Below are positions 1 to 10,782 of a DNA stretch of 64,000 nt, piece by piece. Each line of letters starts with the position of its first letter. Within the stretch, counting starts at the first letter, position 1. The stretch comes from Isoetes taiwanensis (taxonomy: Eukaryota > Streptophyta > Lycopodiopsida > Isoetales > Isoetaceae): the NCBI GenBank assembly GCA_021234155.1, contig JAJEKV010000006.1, positions 1,674,001 to 1,738,000 on the forward strand, given 5' to 3'. A program made the translations under genes and the position numbers. The notes under the pieces were generated by a model. That model was not told where the DNA came from. It worked only from the letters and a program-made list of their open reading frames with translations, and searched no databases.

Positions 1-1
1 A

Positions 2-739
2 GGAGCAGAATGGGTGTCTATTGTTGACGTGGTTTACAGGGGAAGCGGAGTATTTTCCGAAATTATTGAAGGGATTTCTCCCGTTAAAGTAAATGGAAAG
101 TGCCTTTCGGGTGGGCCAATATGGATTGATGCAGTTGATGCTACCGGAACCATGCTGGAAATAAATAATCCGACTCAATTCTCCTTAGATCTTCAAGATA
201 TGTCACTGGGTGATGCTAGATTTGTAGATAATATGCAAGTTAGCTGGATTGTGGTGAACAGGGTAACCAAACAGGTCAGAAATTTGTGTGGCTTCAAGCC
301 CTACAAGAGGCAGCAGGTACAAGACCAGATCACTGTATCATATGGTTGCAGTTTTCCAGATTCTTCCTCCATATCTGGAATATCTTGTCGCAGTGCCGAT
401 TTCAGGGACAATAAAAATCAAATCAATTCAATTCAATCAGGCATAATGAGCGGGGTGAGCATGCACATGAGCTACCATGATAATGAGAGCATGGTGGAAG
501 TGAAGAGTTTGAGTGTCCATCTGAAACCCCTAGGATGTGCAGCAAAGCTGAATGGCAGGGAAAGTTTTAAGGCTTTATACTGGCTGCTAAATCAGCAGCC
601 TTGTGCCCTTCAATCTCCACTTTGTAACTTTAGCCAAGCCCATTCACATTCTAATGGTCTTGCCTTGGTTGCCTTCCTTTGCTCATTCATTCTACTTTAC
701 TCACTAGTGTTGAACCTGCATTATCGTTCTTCTCAATGA
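2..739 (+). CDS. F-box protein, upstream tandem copy (5' cut by window edge)
   Basis: This is the C-terminal two thirds of an F-box protein. Its reading frame is already open at base 2, and the sequence matches the complete gene at 8191-9228 almost base for base, with a constant offset of 8489 bp. The F-box itself would lie left of the window, so any in-frame GTG or ATG here is not the true start. The visible part contains the IVDVVYRG and WIVVNRVTKQVRNLCGFKPY blocks and a hydrophobic C-terminal segment (ALVAFLCSFILLYSLVL) that looks like a tail anchor. By family knowledge it would be a substrate-recruiting subunit of an SCF ubiquitin ligase. The few differences from the downstream copy (for example LSGGPIW versus LFGGPIW) indicate a recent tandem duplication. 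The stop is followed by the same 3' UTR up to GACCTT, after which the two copies differ because of a later insertion in the downstream one. Confidence 0.8.
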   Translation, partial: GAEWVSIVDVVYRGSGVFSEIIEGISPVKVNGKCLSGGPIWIDAVDATGTMLEINNPTQFSLDLQDMSLGDARFVDNMQVSWIVVNRVTKQVRNLCGFKPYKRQQVQDQITVSYGCSFPDSSSISGISCRSADFRDNKNQINSIQSGIMSGVSMHMSYHDNESMVEVKSLSVHLKPLGCAAKLNGRESFKALYWLLNQQPCALQSPLCNFSQAHSHSNGLALVAFLCSFILLYSLVLNLHYRSSQ

Positions 740-774
740 AAGAAAGGTCTGTGCATTGCAGTACAAAAGACCTT

Positions 775-860
775 GTTTTGATATAGAACGCCATTGTGTT
801 AGCATTTCACATTTTTGGAACATATTAGAGCTGGGTTTTGCATGTACTCGATAAAAGTGC
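775..860 (+). repeat. F-box 3' flank segment repeated at 28.5 kb
   Basis: The sequence after the F-box stop (GTTTTGATATAGAAC ... TTTTGCATGTACT) recurs twice in tandem at 28534-28673. This is the uninterrupted version of the site into which the 19.3-kb block was inserted downstream of the second F-box gene. Confidence 0.8.
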
Positions 861-977
861 TATATTAAGGCTAGGGATCAATGGGCCAGCTACTGTTCAG
901 CTTCTGGCTAACTCCTAGAAGTCTATTTGCTCTAGAAGAATACATTCTTCCGATGGACTGCCCTTCATGGGGGACTC

Positions 978-1265
978 TTGACCAAAGAGGCATTATTTCG
1001 AAGAGGTATCTCCGCTAATGATCTGTGCCCTTTGGGGTGTGTAGTTAGTGAGTCCACGCAACATCTCTTCTTTTGCCCTGAGATCTTACCATTTTGGTCC
1101 TGGATATCTCCTATACTGGAGCTCGACGCCTACCACCTCAACTGGCCCATGATCATCATGGTGTCTGATCATTGCCCTATTTTGGCCTCTCTGGTGTCTA
1201 TTGCTCTTTGGGTGGTGTGGAAGCATGGGTCGCAGGTGGCTCAGGGGGCAAAGCGACTGCCTTGA
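978..1265 (+). pseudogene. LINE remnant, reverse-transcriptase zinc-binding domain
   Basis: The 95-residue frame reads CPLGCVVSESTQHLFFCPEI followed by a Trp-rich stretch (FWSWISPILEL). This is the CxxC...HxxxxC pattern of the zf-RVT domain found near the C-terminus of plant non-LTR retrotransposon ORF2. The related, better preserved LINE ends at 40421-40615 and 41723-43009 have CPLCKQRDETIEHCFFLC and CPLCGRRRETIEHCFVLC at the same place. No reverse transcriptase domain is present here and the frame is short, so it is a decayed 5'-truncated fragment. I am fairly sure of the family but not of the exact limits. Confidence 0.55.
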
Positions 1266-1267
1266 GA

Positions 1268-1716
1268 AAGTTAAGAGCTACTTCAATATGGATGTTGCCC
1301 TAATGGCCTTATCCCACCATAGAAAGATGGGAACTGCCTATAACAGGGGACTTGATAGGATTGGAAGAATTACTGGATTCTATGCCTACTTCAAATGCCA
1401 CTGGTGTGACAAAGATGATTTCTTGCCTTCCGACGCAAGTACTCTGCAAATAAGGTAACTCTTACTCTTACTGTTCCTGAGCCTATCAACCTCTTGGAGC
1501 TGTGGAAGTAGACTAGTTTAAGTCCGTAGTACACTTCATTGTGGAGAAGAAGATGACTCTATAGTATCTACTTGATGGCGAAGACGACTGCTAGCTCTAC
1601 TAGTACACACCCTAGAGATAAAATAGGTGCACTCAAGTCTTTGCTCTTACTCGCCAATCTACCCTATTCGGGGTTCTTTATGTACTCACTTTATATCTAT
1701 AAATTTATATTCTTAC

Positions 1717-1750
<34 letters not shown>

Positions 1751-3100
1751 AGAGAGAATGCATGCCAAGATGCTAGTGGAGCCCACAAAAGAAGACATGG
1801 CTACAATTGTTAGCCAATCAATTGCCCTGGGGTGCACTCCAGCAAATGTTGTTGCAGATTTTAAGAAGGGCCATTCAATTCGAAGGCGGTTTCTGCTGAA
1901 CCTATTGCTGATCAGATGGAGCAAACTAATGCACAATCTCATGAAGATGCAGTGAGTGACATGGATGATGATATTGCGCCTCAATTGCAGTACTGGGATG
2001 AGCTTGAACCAAACCAACAAGGAAGTTAGCAATGGTCTAGATGCTCTGGCTCAGGTAATCACTAATCATACTGCCTTCAATTCCACTGATGCTCCCCAAC
2101 CAATTGTAGATCAGGTGCAACAGCAAGCACCTGAGACAAATCAGGTCATGCTTCAAACTACAATGCAGAAGCTGGCTCTAAATTCAGCTGCACAATAGCA
2201 ACATCCAAAAGAAGGTCTAGGAAGAGTGCATTACCTAAAAATTTGCAGCAGGAACTCCTTTTGACAAGTGATGAGTTAACAAGCCAAATTTGAACATCAA
2301 AAGCAAGTTGAAGAGGCAAAGGATCAGAGAAGAGAAGATAACAGAGAAGAAAAAGCTAGGTGAAGAAAGAAAAGCATTTAAGGAACATGAGAAGTTAAGG
2401 AAAGCACAGGCAAAGAGACTAAGAGAAGAGAGGAAGAAGGCTGAAGAGGCAGAAGCACCAAACAGGAATACTAGAAGGTTAAGAAAAGCCTCTAAGCCAT
2501 GTGAATCTGATGGGGAACCTGAGAAAGAGCAAGCAACAGAAGATCATCATGAAAATAAAATGATTTTGAAGTCATTTAGTGGTCCTTTGATACAAGACCC
2601 AATCTTACATGTTCCATTGAATGAAGAAGTATAAATTGAAGGTGTAATAGAGCAACTCAATGATGGACCATCAAATGTAATTATACAAGATAGTCAGCCA
2701 CTTAATGAAGCAAATGGAGGCAAAATGGGGCAAGCTGATTAAATGGTGGACTAGAAAGCATAATTTTTCAAGACAACCAACCACTTGATGATGATGAAAA
2801 ATGGAATGTAGCTTGGAAGAGACCCATATATGTTCCTGGGATGCTCATTGCATGAAGAAAAAAGTGGGAAATGAAGAAAGAGAGTTTGGCAGTCCTTGGG
2901 AATATTGGACTGAGCCAGATTGCAAGCATCCCAATGCTTTCCAACAATCCCAGGAATTGACCAATTTAAGAAGAAGAAGAAGAAGAAGAAGAAGAGATTT
3001 TAACGTCACGCCACAAGAACTAAGACAAGATGTCTTGATTGATGATCTGTACAGGGTTGAGGCAAGCGAGCACCTTCAATCACTTGGATTATGAATTTTA
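1268..3100 (+). other. Degenerate coding-like stretch with A-run and AAG repeat
   Basis: The stretch holds a pure 30-base A run at 1718-1747, which looks like a retroposed 3' tail. Short plus-strand frames follow (1758-1955, 1956-2198, 2290-2634, 2801-3094). The 2290-2634 frame is extremely Lys/Glu/Arg-rich (KKKLGEERKAFKEHEKLRK) and would form a charged coiled coil; the 2801-3094 frame carries nine consecutive Arg from an AGA microsatellite (2970-2995). The frames are separated by stops and have no motif I recognise, so this reads best as remains of an unidentified gene or transposon ORF. It may equally be non-coding purine-rich DNA. Confidence 0.25.
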
Positions 3101-3985
3101 CTGTTGTATTTGGAGTTTTGGACAATCTAAATATATGTATGAAATATTTTGAGTTGAATTCCAATCACGTATGTACTCTTTCTTCTTTTAATCAGATTGC
3201 AATAGTTCAGAATCAATGTTGTTTGCATCACCTTAATGGTTGCATCTACACTTAATAATTAACAGGTTTGTGCAGTTAGATCCCTTGAAATGGTGTGGCA
3301 GCATTATTCTTGATCATATGGTTTCTACTTGTTCCAGTTGCAGATCAGTCTATGTTATGAGCAATCCTATAATTAAAGGTACATATTTGTAACCTCTATT
3401 CCAATCAGCAATGCCATGCTTTAGACATAGCAGGTTACTAATAGGTCCTTGAAGGATCAATTCCTTTATTTACTTTGTCAAAGCATGCATCTACAAAGTT
3501 TTAAGTTGGATCTGACATGGATCTATTGATGCTCCAAAATTGTTCTCCTTATCGCCATCAAGGTGTGTACCTAGCTCTATTGCAGGTATTTGTTTCACCA
3601 ATAGGGTGACTTACATGATCCATGTGGGCATTGCAGATGTTCTATCTAAGTATTGAAGATGATCCATCGAGGTATTGCGGGTGCACCATAAGGGTCAATG
3701 GATTGGACTGCGCACCATAAAGGTGTCCTGACCGTATCTATTTGAGGTCAAATGCAGAATAGAAGGAACTTGAGATTCATTCCCAAATTTTGAAGCTTGA
3801 TAGCTTAACTCCTGGAGCATCACTAGGAGAAAGCAAAATTGGATTTGAGCAAGAGTACATGTTTTTTGAATGATTCTTGTCTTAAGTGCACCAATGATGG
3901 CCTTCCCCCTTAATTCGATATGTATATTGTTCTAATTTTCAAGAGAGGTGGAACTCACACCCAAAAAATATTGAACTGAAATATC
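3100..3985. other. Non-coding, nothing recognised
   Basis: AT-rich sequence with stops in all frames. I see no terminal repeats or coding signal. Confidence 0.5.
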
Positions 3986-4440
3986 AAACCTTCCAGTCCC
4001 TGAACTAATATTTTCTGTAACGAATGTTACAAACTAGAATAGAATTTAATGTCCAATCGAAGGTGGACCGATCTATGAGACATACACATGCCACACTAAA
4101 TTTGTTATATGGATCCCTGCCCCATTCACTTCACGTCGGTGGAGATACAATATTGCATTTAACTTGAGACGTTCCAAAATATGCTCTAAAATGCAAGGGA
4201 ATTTTGGAGAGCTTAAGGAATTTGAAAGAGTCTAAATAGAACTGTGAGGAAATCTAAGGAGAATCTTGAAATAATATTTTCTATGATGAATGTCAGAGAA
4301 TAGAATAATGCCTAACTAGAAACCAAGTCGTCTATGAGACCATACACACCATGCTAATATTGCTTCCTTGGTCATGTCTCCATTCATTTCACACTTGAGG
4401 GAGATCGATGTTGCATAAATCGGGACATTTTATTTAACCA
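3985..4440 (+). repeat. Diverged tandem duplication, period about 255 bp
   Basis: A block starting TAATATTTTCTGTAACGAATG near 4007 recurs near 4267 as TAATATTTTCTATGATGAATG. It is followed in both by AGAATAGAAT, CTATGAGAC and CATACACA, a CATTCACTTCAC/CATTCATTTCAC step and a GGAGAT..ATGTTGCAT end. The two units have diverged clearly. Confidence 0.5.
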
Positions 4441-4865
4441 CTCTAGAATGCGAAGGACTCTCGGGGAAGCTCAGGGGATCTTGAGGGAGTCCGAACGAAT
4501 CCAAGGGGACCAAAGAGGGCCTTGAGGGAATCTAAGGGGAAACTCGAGGAGTCTCCAGTGGATTGAGAGATTCCAAGCAAAATTGGAAAACCCGAGAGTA
4601 CCTTGATAGGACTAAGGGAATCTCGATGGAATGCAAAGGAACTAAATGGCACCTTAGGGGACCCCAAGAAATCTTGAATGAATCTATAGAGAGGAATCTA
4701 TGGGCATCAAAGAGAATCTCTGGATTTTTTTGTGGTATTGCCAAAAAGTCTTGTGGGAATCCAACGAATTCTAGAGGGAATCCAAGGGAATCTGGGGGAT
4801 CTAATCCTTATGGAATCGAAGAGAGGTGTCGTGGGGATCCGAAGATATCCTGGGGAGTTCACCAT
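4440..4865 (+). repeat. Imperfect short repeat tract (GGGAATCYAAG-like)
   Basis: Purine-biased degenerate repetition of AAGGGAATC, GAGGGAATCTAAGG, AGGGGACC and CGAGGAGTC words. It opens long frames on both strands without protein-like composition. It looks like a decayed minisatellite, not a gene. Confidence 0.45.
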
Positions 4866-5162
4866 ACCATTTGCACTCTTACTAGACCCACAAAGATAGA
4901 TAGATAGATAAAGAACAAAGCTTGTGTGGCATTGAATCCAGCGCAGGGACATGGGTTTCGAACTCTAACGTAAAATGTTATGTTTTGAGAGTATTGTATG
5001 TATGCCTGAGGTTTGATTCCCAAAGTTAGAAGTACCTTAAGTTACATAGGCAGTTGTCTAACCCAACAGTAAGGTAAGTCATAACATTTGGACGATGCGC
5101 AGAGCTGTTCTATGCTCTCCTTCCTACTGGAATCGCAGCTCTTCACTATTTGTTTTACCCGT

Positions 5163-7876
5163 ATGGCTAATCAGATTAAAAGCATTGCAAGTTTTGTTAC
5201 CAGGTATGCGTTTTCAAGTCTTTCTTTCTGCTCTGATTCTGGCCTCACTTAAATTCTTTGCAGGAGTTGTGAAAATGTGGAACACATGTATGAATGGCGG
5301 TTTACTGAGGCACTCGAGAGAGCTCAGAATATTGGATTACATGGAAGAGCTGTTACGAGAGATGATATATACTGCCTCTTGCAAGGGTGCCAACGATGGA
5401 AAGACTTAAACCATGTAAGGCAAGTGCAGTACCTTATGACAATTTATGAACTTTCTTCAGTTCCTGTTTTAGGAGACCATCTTATTCGTTTGTTTACCGA
5501 CTGCCAATGTCTTCCTGAAGCTAATGCTGCATTCAACAAGATTGTAAAGCCGAGCGAGTATACATGGAGTGCAATTATATCTGCAAATGCAAAAATAGGA
5601 CAGGGCCAGTTAAGCATTTAAGTTGCATCATATAATGAAGCAGTCAGGTATGATAAGTGGCAAATATGTATCTATTGGCATTCTTACAGCATGCAAGATG
5701 ACATCCTCTCTTCTGCACGGCAGGCTTATTCATAACGAGATTATCAGCATTGGTCTTCTATTAGATGTCGTGGTGGCATCAAGCCTTATTGACATGTATG
5801 TTAAATGTGGAAGTTTAGACGAGGCATACATTGTATTTGACAAGTCATCAGAGCGATGCTGTGTTATGGGGTGTAATGATTGCAGGATATGTACAGCAGG
5901 ACGAAGGTTTGACTGCCTTAGAGTGTTTTGAGAAGATGCAACAAGAAGGCACAAAACCAACAAATGTTATATTTCTAAGCATCCTCAAAGCCTGTGCCAG
6001 TGTGGGAGCCATAGAACAAGGCAGGTTGATTCACGATCAAGTTGTAAAAAGTGAACTTCACTTTGATGTTTTTGTTGAAAATACACTCATTGATATGTAT
6101 GCAAAATGTGGAAGCCTAAAGGAGGCCCATAGCATCTTCAGCAAATCCCCAATTAGAAATGTCGTGTCATGGAATGCAATGATTACAGGCTACACCCAGC
6201 ATTGTGACTGTTCTTCTGCCTTAGAGTTCTTTGAGATAATGCAAAGGGAGGGGATAAAACCAACGACCATCACGTTTTTAAGTGTTTTGAAAGCATGTGC
6301 CTTCATAGGAGAAATAGTACAAGGAAGGCTCCTACACGGTCACATCATTCAAAAGAAATATGAGTCTGATGAGACACTGGAAAATACCCTGTTAGATATG
6401 TATGCTAAGTGTGGGAGTTTAGAAGAAGCCTGCAGAATCTTTGAAAGACAGAAAGGTTCAAATATAGTGGCTCTAAAATGCAATGATTTCTGGATATGCT
6501 GAGCATGGACAAGGCCTCCATGCCCTTGAAGTTTTTGGACGGGCGAGGAAGCTGGCATAATGTCAAACAATGTTACATATTTAGGAGTCTTAAAATCCTG
6601 TTCCACCATAGGAATGATACAGATGGGCAGGCTTATTCATGAGGAGGCAGTAGAAAATGGTCTCGAATCTGATATTGCTATAGGGAGTGCACTTATTGAT
6701 ATGTATTCGAAATGTGGGAGTTTAATGGAGTCAAAACTAGTTTTCGATAAATTGCCATCTCGCAATGTTGTATGTTGGGGTGCAATGATTTCTGCATATG
6801 CTCTAAGTGAAGGTCATCTTGCCTTAAAATGTTATGAAATGATGCTTCAGATAGGTATCAAGCCAGCGAGAGCTACATTTTTGAGTATATTGAAGGCGTG
6901 TTCCAATGTAGGAGCAATACAGCATGGCAGGCTTGTCCATGAACAAATTATACAAAGTGGACTTCAAGTGGATATCGCCATTGGCAATACCCTAATTGAT
7001 ATGTATGCTAAATGTGGGAGCTTAGGAGATTCAGCCAATATTTTTAACGAAATGGAAAATAGGAACATTGTATCATGGAGTGTAATGATTGGGGCATATG
7101 CTCAGGACGAGGAAGGTCTTGCTGCCCTGGAATGCTTTGAAAGGATGCAACTAGAAGGTGTTGAACCAAACGATGTCACTTTCTTGAGTTTGTTGAAAGC
7201 ATGTGCCTCTGTAGGAGCAGTAGGACAGGCAAGGCTCATTCACGAGAAGATCCTAAAATCTGGACTTCAATTGGACGTTTTTATGGAGAATGCTATTGTG
7301 GATATGCATGCCAAATGTGGAGATATGAATGCAGCATGCAAGTTCTTTGATGAACTGGCTTACAAAACGTTGGTCTCATGGAATGCCATGATTGTGGGAT
7401 ATGCACAACACGGTAATGGGCATTTGGCCTTAGAATGTTTTGAAAGGATGCAAAAGGAATGCATAAAACCAAATGAAGTATCATTCACAAGTATTTTCTT
7501 GGCTTGCAGCCATGTAGGTCTGGTGGATGAAGGTCTCTGGTATTTTAAGTTCATGGCAGAATGTTGTGGCATTATTCCAGCTAGTTCCCACTACACATCC
7601 ATGGTTGATCTCTTGGGAGGGTCGGGATATTTTGATGAAGCAGAAAAACTTATGCAAGCTTCTCTTCAACCAAATGTTCTTGGTTGGGTATCTCTACTTA
7701 ATGCGTGCAAAATTTATGGAAATACAGAGTGTGGAAAGCATTGCTTTGATCAAATTGTTGTCTGGAATTCAAGTCAAATGGCTGCATATATTCTTATGTC
7801 AAATCTCTATGCAGATGCGCATATGGAGGATGGATACAGGGTGGATGAGCTAAGAAAATGCATAAGGGCTGATTAA
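5163..7876 (+). pseudogene. PPR protein (PLS type), frameshifted
   Basis: Pentatricopeptide-repeat proteins are organellar RNA-binding proteins used in editing and processing. The likely start is the ATG at 5163 (MANQIKSIAS); a 60-bp intron at 5204-5263 (CAG|GTATGC ... TTGCAG|G) joins it to SCENVEHMYEWRF. At least eight repeats follow with LIDMYAKCGSL, NAMITGYTQH, ALECFERMQ..GI/VKPN and GRLIHEQII signatures. The frame breaks near 5610, 5855, 6480 and 6550, and translation moves between frames each time while the repeat phase continues. The longest clean part is 6560-7876. The C-terminus stops at DELRKCIRAD, with an incomplete E-like region and no DYW domain. Organelle-type C-to-U editing cannot repair these, because they are indels in a nuclear gene. 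Several lesions make this a decayed copy, unless the assembly is faulty. Confidence 0.8.
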
Positions 7877-8190
7877 CTCAAGAGTTGAACATTGTGTCGT
7901 GTTGTGTGGCCGAAATGAGAAGTTGATGTGTTCAGAAATGACAACCATGCAATTTAGTGGGATGATGGGTTGTCAGTGGCAATTAGTAAGGAAAGGAGGG
8001 CTAGACGCCATGCTGCAACATAGTTGTAAAATTCTGGAGATGGGCTTTAGGCACTTGTGAACTTGGATGGCATGCTAATTGATATAAGAAAGCTTGTAAC
8101 CCTCAAGTCGGATAAATGACATATGTGTCATATCTGTGGAGCCCATGAGGTGCGTGTTTATATTTCCTATGTTACGAGGGGGGTACTAGA
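7877..8190. other. Spacer between PPR pseudogene and F-box gene
   Basis: About 310 bp of non-coding sequence that must hold the promoter of the downstream F-box gene. I see no convincing TATA box; 8155-8165 (TTTATATTTCC) is the closest. Confidence 0.4.
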
Positions 8191-9228
8191 ATGGAGGGCT
8201 GCAGATTGAACAGAGATCTAATTTGTGAAATCCTGAAGAAAGTAGATGCATGCACTCTGTTTGCAGTTAGATCTGCATGCTGCAGGGAACTCAAATCCCT
8301 TGCAGATGATGAAAGCCTTTGGGAATGCCTTTGCCAAAAACAATGGCCTTCAACTAAGCGGCCCAAGATCAAGTCTGTCATCATCTCTGTGGGAGGATTC
8401 AAAAAATTCTTCACAAACTGCTTTCCTCTGCCCGATTATGGTTTTACCCATCAATTTGCAGCTCATGTTGCAAACTGGAGCTGCAATAAAGGAGCAGAAT
8501 GGGTGTCTATTGTTGACGTGGTTTACAGGGGAAGCGGAGTATTTTCCGAAATTATTGAAGGGATTTCTCCCGTTAAAGTAAATGGAAAGTGCCTTTTCGG
8601 TGGACCAATATGGATTGATGCAGTTGATGTTACCGGAAACATGCTGGAAATAAATAATCCGACTCAATTCTCCTTAGATCTTCAAGATATGTCACAGGGT
8701 GATGCTAGATTTGTAGATAATATGCAAGTTAGCTGGATTGTGGTGAACAGGGTAACCAAACAGGTCAGAAATTTGTGTGGCTTCAAGCCCTACAAGAGGC
8801 AGCAAGTACAAGACCAGATCACTGTATCATATGGTTGCAGTTTTCCAGATTCTTCCTCCATATCTGGAATATCTAGTCACAGTGCCGATTTCAGGGACAA
8901 TAAAAATCAAATCAATTCAATTCAATCAGGCATAATGAGCGGGGTGAGCATGCACATGAGCTACCATGATAATGAGAGCATGGTGGAAGTGAAGAGTTTG
9001 AGTGTCCATCTGAAACCCCTAGGATGTGCAGCAAAGCTGAATGGCAGGGAAAGTTTTAAGGCTTTATACTGGCTGCTAAATCAGCAGCCTTGTGCCCTTC
9101 AATCTCCACTTTGTAACTTTAGCCAAGCCCATTCACATTCTAATGGTCTTGCCTTGGTTGCCTTCCTTTGCTCATTCATTCTACTTTACTCACTAGTGTT
9201 GAACCTGCATTATCGTTCTTCTCAATGA
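8191..9228 (+). CDS. F-box protein, At2g27310/At2g36090-like
   Basis: An intact single-exon gene of 345 residues. Residues about 5-50 form the F-box (LNRDLICEILKKVDACTLFA ... DDESLWECLCQKQWPS), which by family knowledge binds SKP1 in an SCF ubiquitin ligase. The following WPSTKRPKI..VIISVGGFKKFF block is the signature of the plant At2g27310/At2g36090 group (WPS..P.V...IS.FP.G.RSFF). The middle carries IVDVVYRGSGVFSEIIEG. Residues about 318-338 (ALVAFLCSFILLYSLVL) form one hydrophobic segment ending in a short basic tail, suggesting tail-anchoring in a membrane. The ATG at 8191 is the first in frame and starts directly before the F-box, so the start is secure. The 3' UTR continues only to 9263 before a large insertion, so its normal polyadenylation region has been displaced about 19 kb. 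Confidence 0.88.
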   Translation: MEGCRLNRDLICEILKKVDACTLFAVRSACCRELKSLADDESLWECLCQKQWPSTKRPKIKSVIISVGGFKKFFTNCFPLPDYGFTHQFAAHVANWSCNKGAEWVSIVDVVYRGSGVFSEIIEGISPVKVNGKCLFGGPIWIDAVDVTGNMLEINNPTQFSLDLQDMSQGDARFVDNMQVSWIVVNRVTKQVRNLCGFKPYKRQQVQDQITVSYGCSFPDSSSISGISSHSADFRDNKNQINSIQSGIMSGVSMHMSYHDNESMVEVKSLSVHLKPLGCAAKLNGRESFKALYWLLNQQPCALQSPLCNFSQAHSHSNGLALVAFLCSFILLYSLVLNLHYRSSQ

Positions 9229-9259
9229 AAGACAGGTCTGTGCATTGCAGTACAAAAGA

Positions 9260-9396
9260 CCTTATCAGACTCTCTTATGTAGAGTCCTAGTTTTTTAATT
9301 ATCATTATTGGAGGAGTAATGATAATTAGTTATCAGTACTATTCCACCCATATAAGTCCGATAAGGTGGTTATTGGTTTTCGTCTCGGCCGATAAC
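9260..9396. mobile_element. MITE-like element (related to 48206-48342)
   Basis: Ends CCTTATCAGACTC and GGCCGATAAC are imperfect inverted repeats. The interior (TTATCAGTACTATTCCACCCATATAAG..CGATAAGGTGGTTATTGG) matches the reverse complement of the element at 48206-48342. It lies exactly at the left edge of the 19.3-kb insertion in the F-box 3' flank. Confidence 0.5.
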
Positions 9397-10757
9397 AAAA
9401 AATGTGTGACCTTGGTTGTACGCGGGCCTCGGCCTTACGTGCCAAATATCTGGCCTCCTGGGCTCGAAAATAGCAATGTCTCTAACCAGTAGTAAAAATG
9501 CCGCTTGGTATTTGAGGCTACCAGAAAAAATATACATTAGTGCATTTTTTAGTGTATTATGCCAGAAATTTTTATTTCCTTGCCGAAAAATTGTCGGAAA
9601 ATTTCAGCATGACAAGAATTTAATACAAGTGGGCGGATTTTTAGGGGAGGAACTCCCCTATTTTTGAACCATGCTGGCCTCGGACGTACAACCTCGGTCA
9701 TGCGTTTTTGGTTATCGGCCTCGGCCAGACCGATAACCTTACACAAGGCCCCCAAAAATTAAGTAATATTAGTTTTCCACATCAGTTTGTACATAAAACC
9801 GCTATAATAGAATGATATTACTTTGTGGGTTAATATGTTGAATAAGCATGATTAGTTACATAATGTGGTTCTTACATATGATTTATTATTCTAGCTTGTT
9901 ACCATATTTCATTATCATGGTTTTTAAATGGTACTTAATCTGCTTGGTTTAACAATTATGTTTTTAATAGTGCTTTATTGCTATGTTTTAAGGTTGTGAT
10001 CCTATTAATAATGTAGGACATAAATCATTAATGATTTACATTTGTAAAACTTAGTGGTTGGCTAATAAAGCTGTGCACATCTTTTTATTTGAAAGAGTGT
10101 TATTGCATGCAATAAAATGTCTTTTTTTCGTTCGAATAAATAAGATAAACTATTTATGGTTTTTTGTTAAGATAGTGAATGTTTCCATCTTTAAGATTGA
10201 TAATAAGGACAAGCAATGGTATTTTGAACAATGCAATTGGCATCGTTTTATCGAACAAAATAAAACGTACTCTACTGGGAAACCATTGGCATTTAAAGGT
10301 CATAATGTATCAGCAATTGTCGTAAGTTTCTTCATTTAAGTGTTAATGGTTTCTCGATCGTATTCTTATGTTTTTGTTCCATAATCCGTGATGTTTTACA
10401 CAAGAAATCAAGAAAAGTTATTGAACATCCCATTGTTGTTTTAGAAAGCAAAGGCTGATAAGCTATATACAAAACTACTAGCAATTTAATGCAAGTTTTA
10501 TGTAAATATATGTCCAGTGATAAAATGAACAAAGTTGGTCTGTGCAATATCTGTATCAGACAGGCCCTAGGATTTGAACCTAGTTATTTCCATTTGTCTC
10601 TCATCCAGCTGAAAAGTTTCATTCTCGTAGAAAGAGCAGCATGCCCAACAACCACTGCACCACCAACAACTGCTTCGAAATTTCCTGCAAAAAGATAACC
10701 TTAACAGAGAATTGCAATAGTACAGGATCCTGGGCAAGATGAATTGTCATATGTTTC
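9397..10757. other. TE-derived non-coding DNA left of transposon copy 1
   Basis: AT-rich. It carries a second GGTTATCGGCC..GGCCAGACCGATAACC inverted motif near 9708-9738, and a tRNA T-arm-like word (AGGATTTGAACCTAG, 10570-10584) with no cloverleaf around it. No gene recognised. Confidence 0.45.
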
Positions 10758-10761
10758 TGGC

Positions 10762-10782
10762 AAGCATGGTTTCATTAATTAG
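10762..10782 (+). repeat. Left TIR of transposon copy 1
   Basis: AAGCATGGTTTCATTAATTA immediately follows the TGGC target duplication at 10758-10761. Confidence 0.92.

Noticed and set aside
4443-4952. Overlapping open frames on both strands
   Set aside because: Produced by purine-rich repeat words lacking in-frame stops; no protein-like sequence.
10560-10600. tRNA-like T-arm word AGGATTTGAACCTAG
   Set aside because: No acceptor stem, anticodon arm or D-arm could be built on either strand; probably a SINE remnant or chance.
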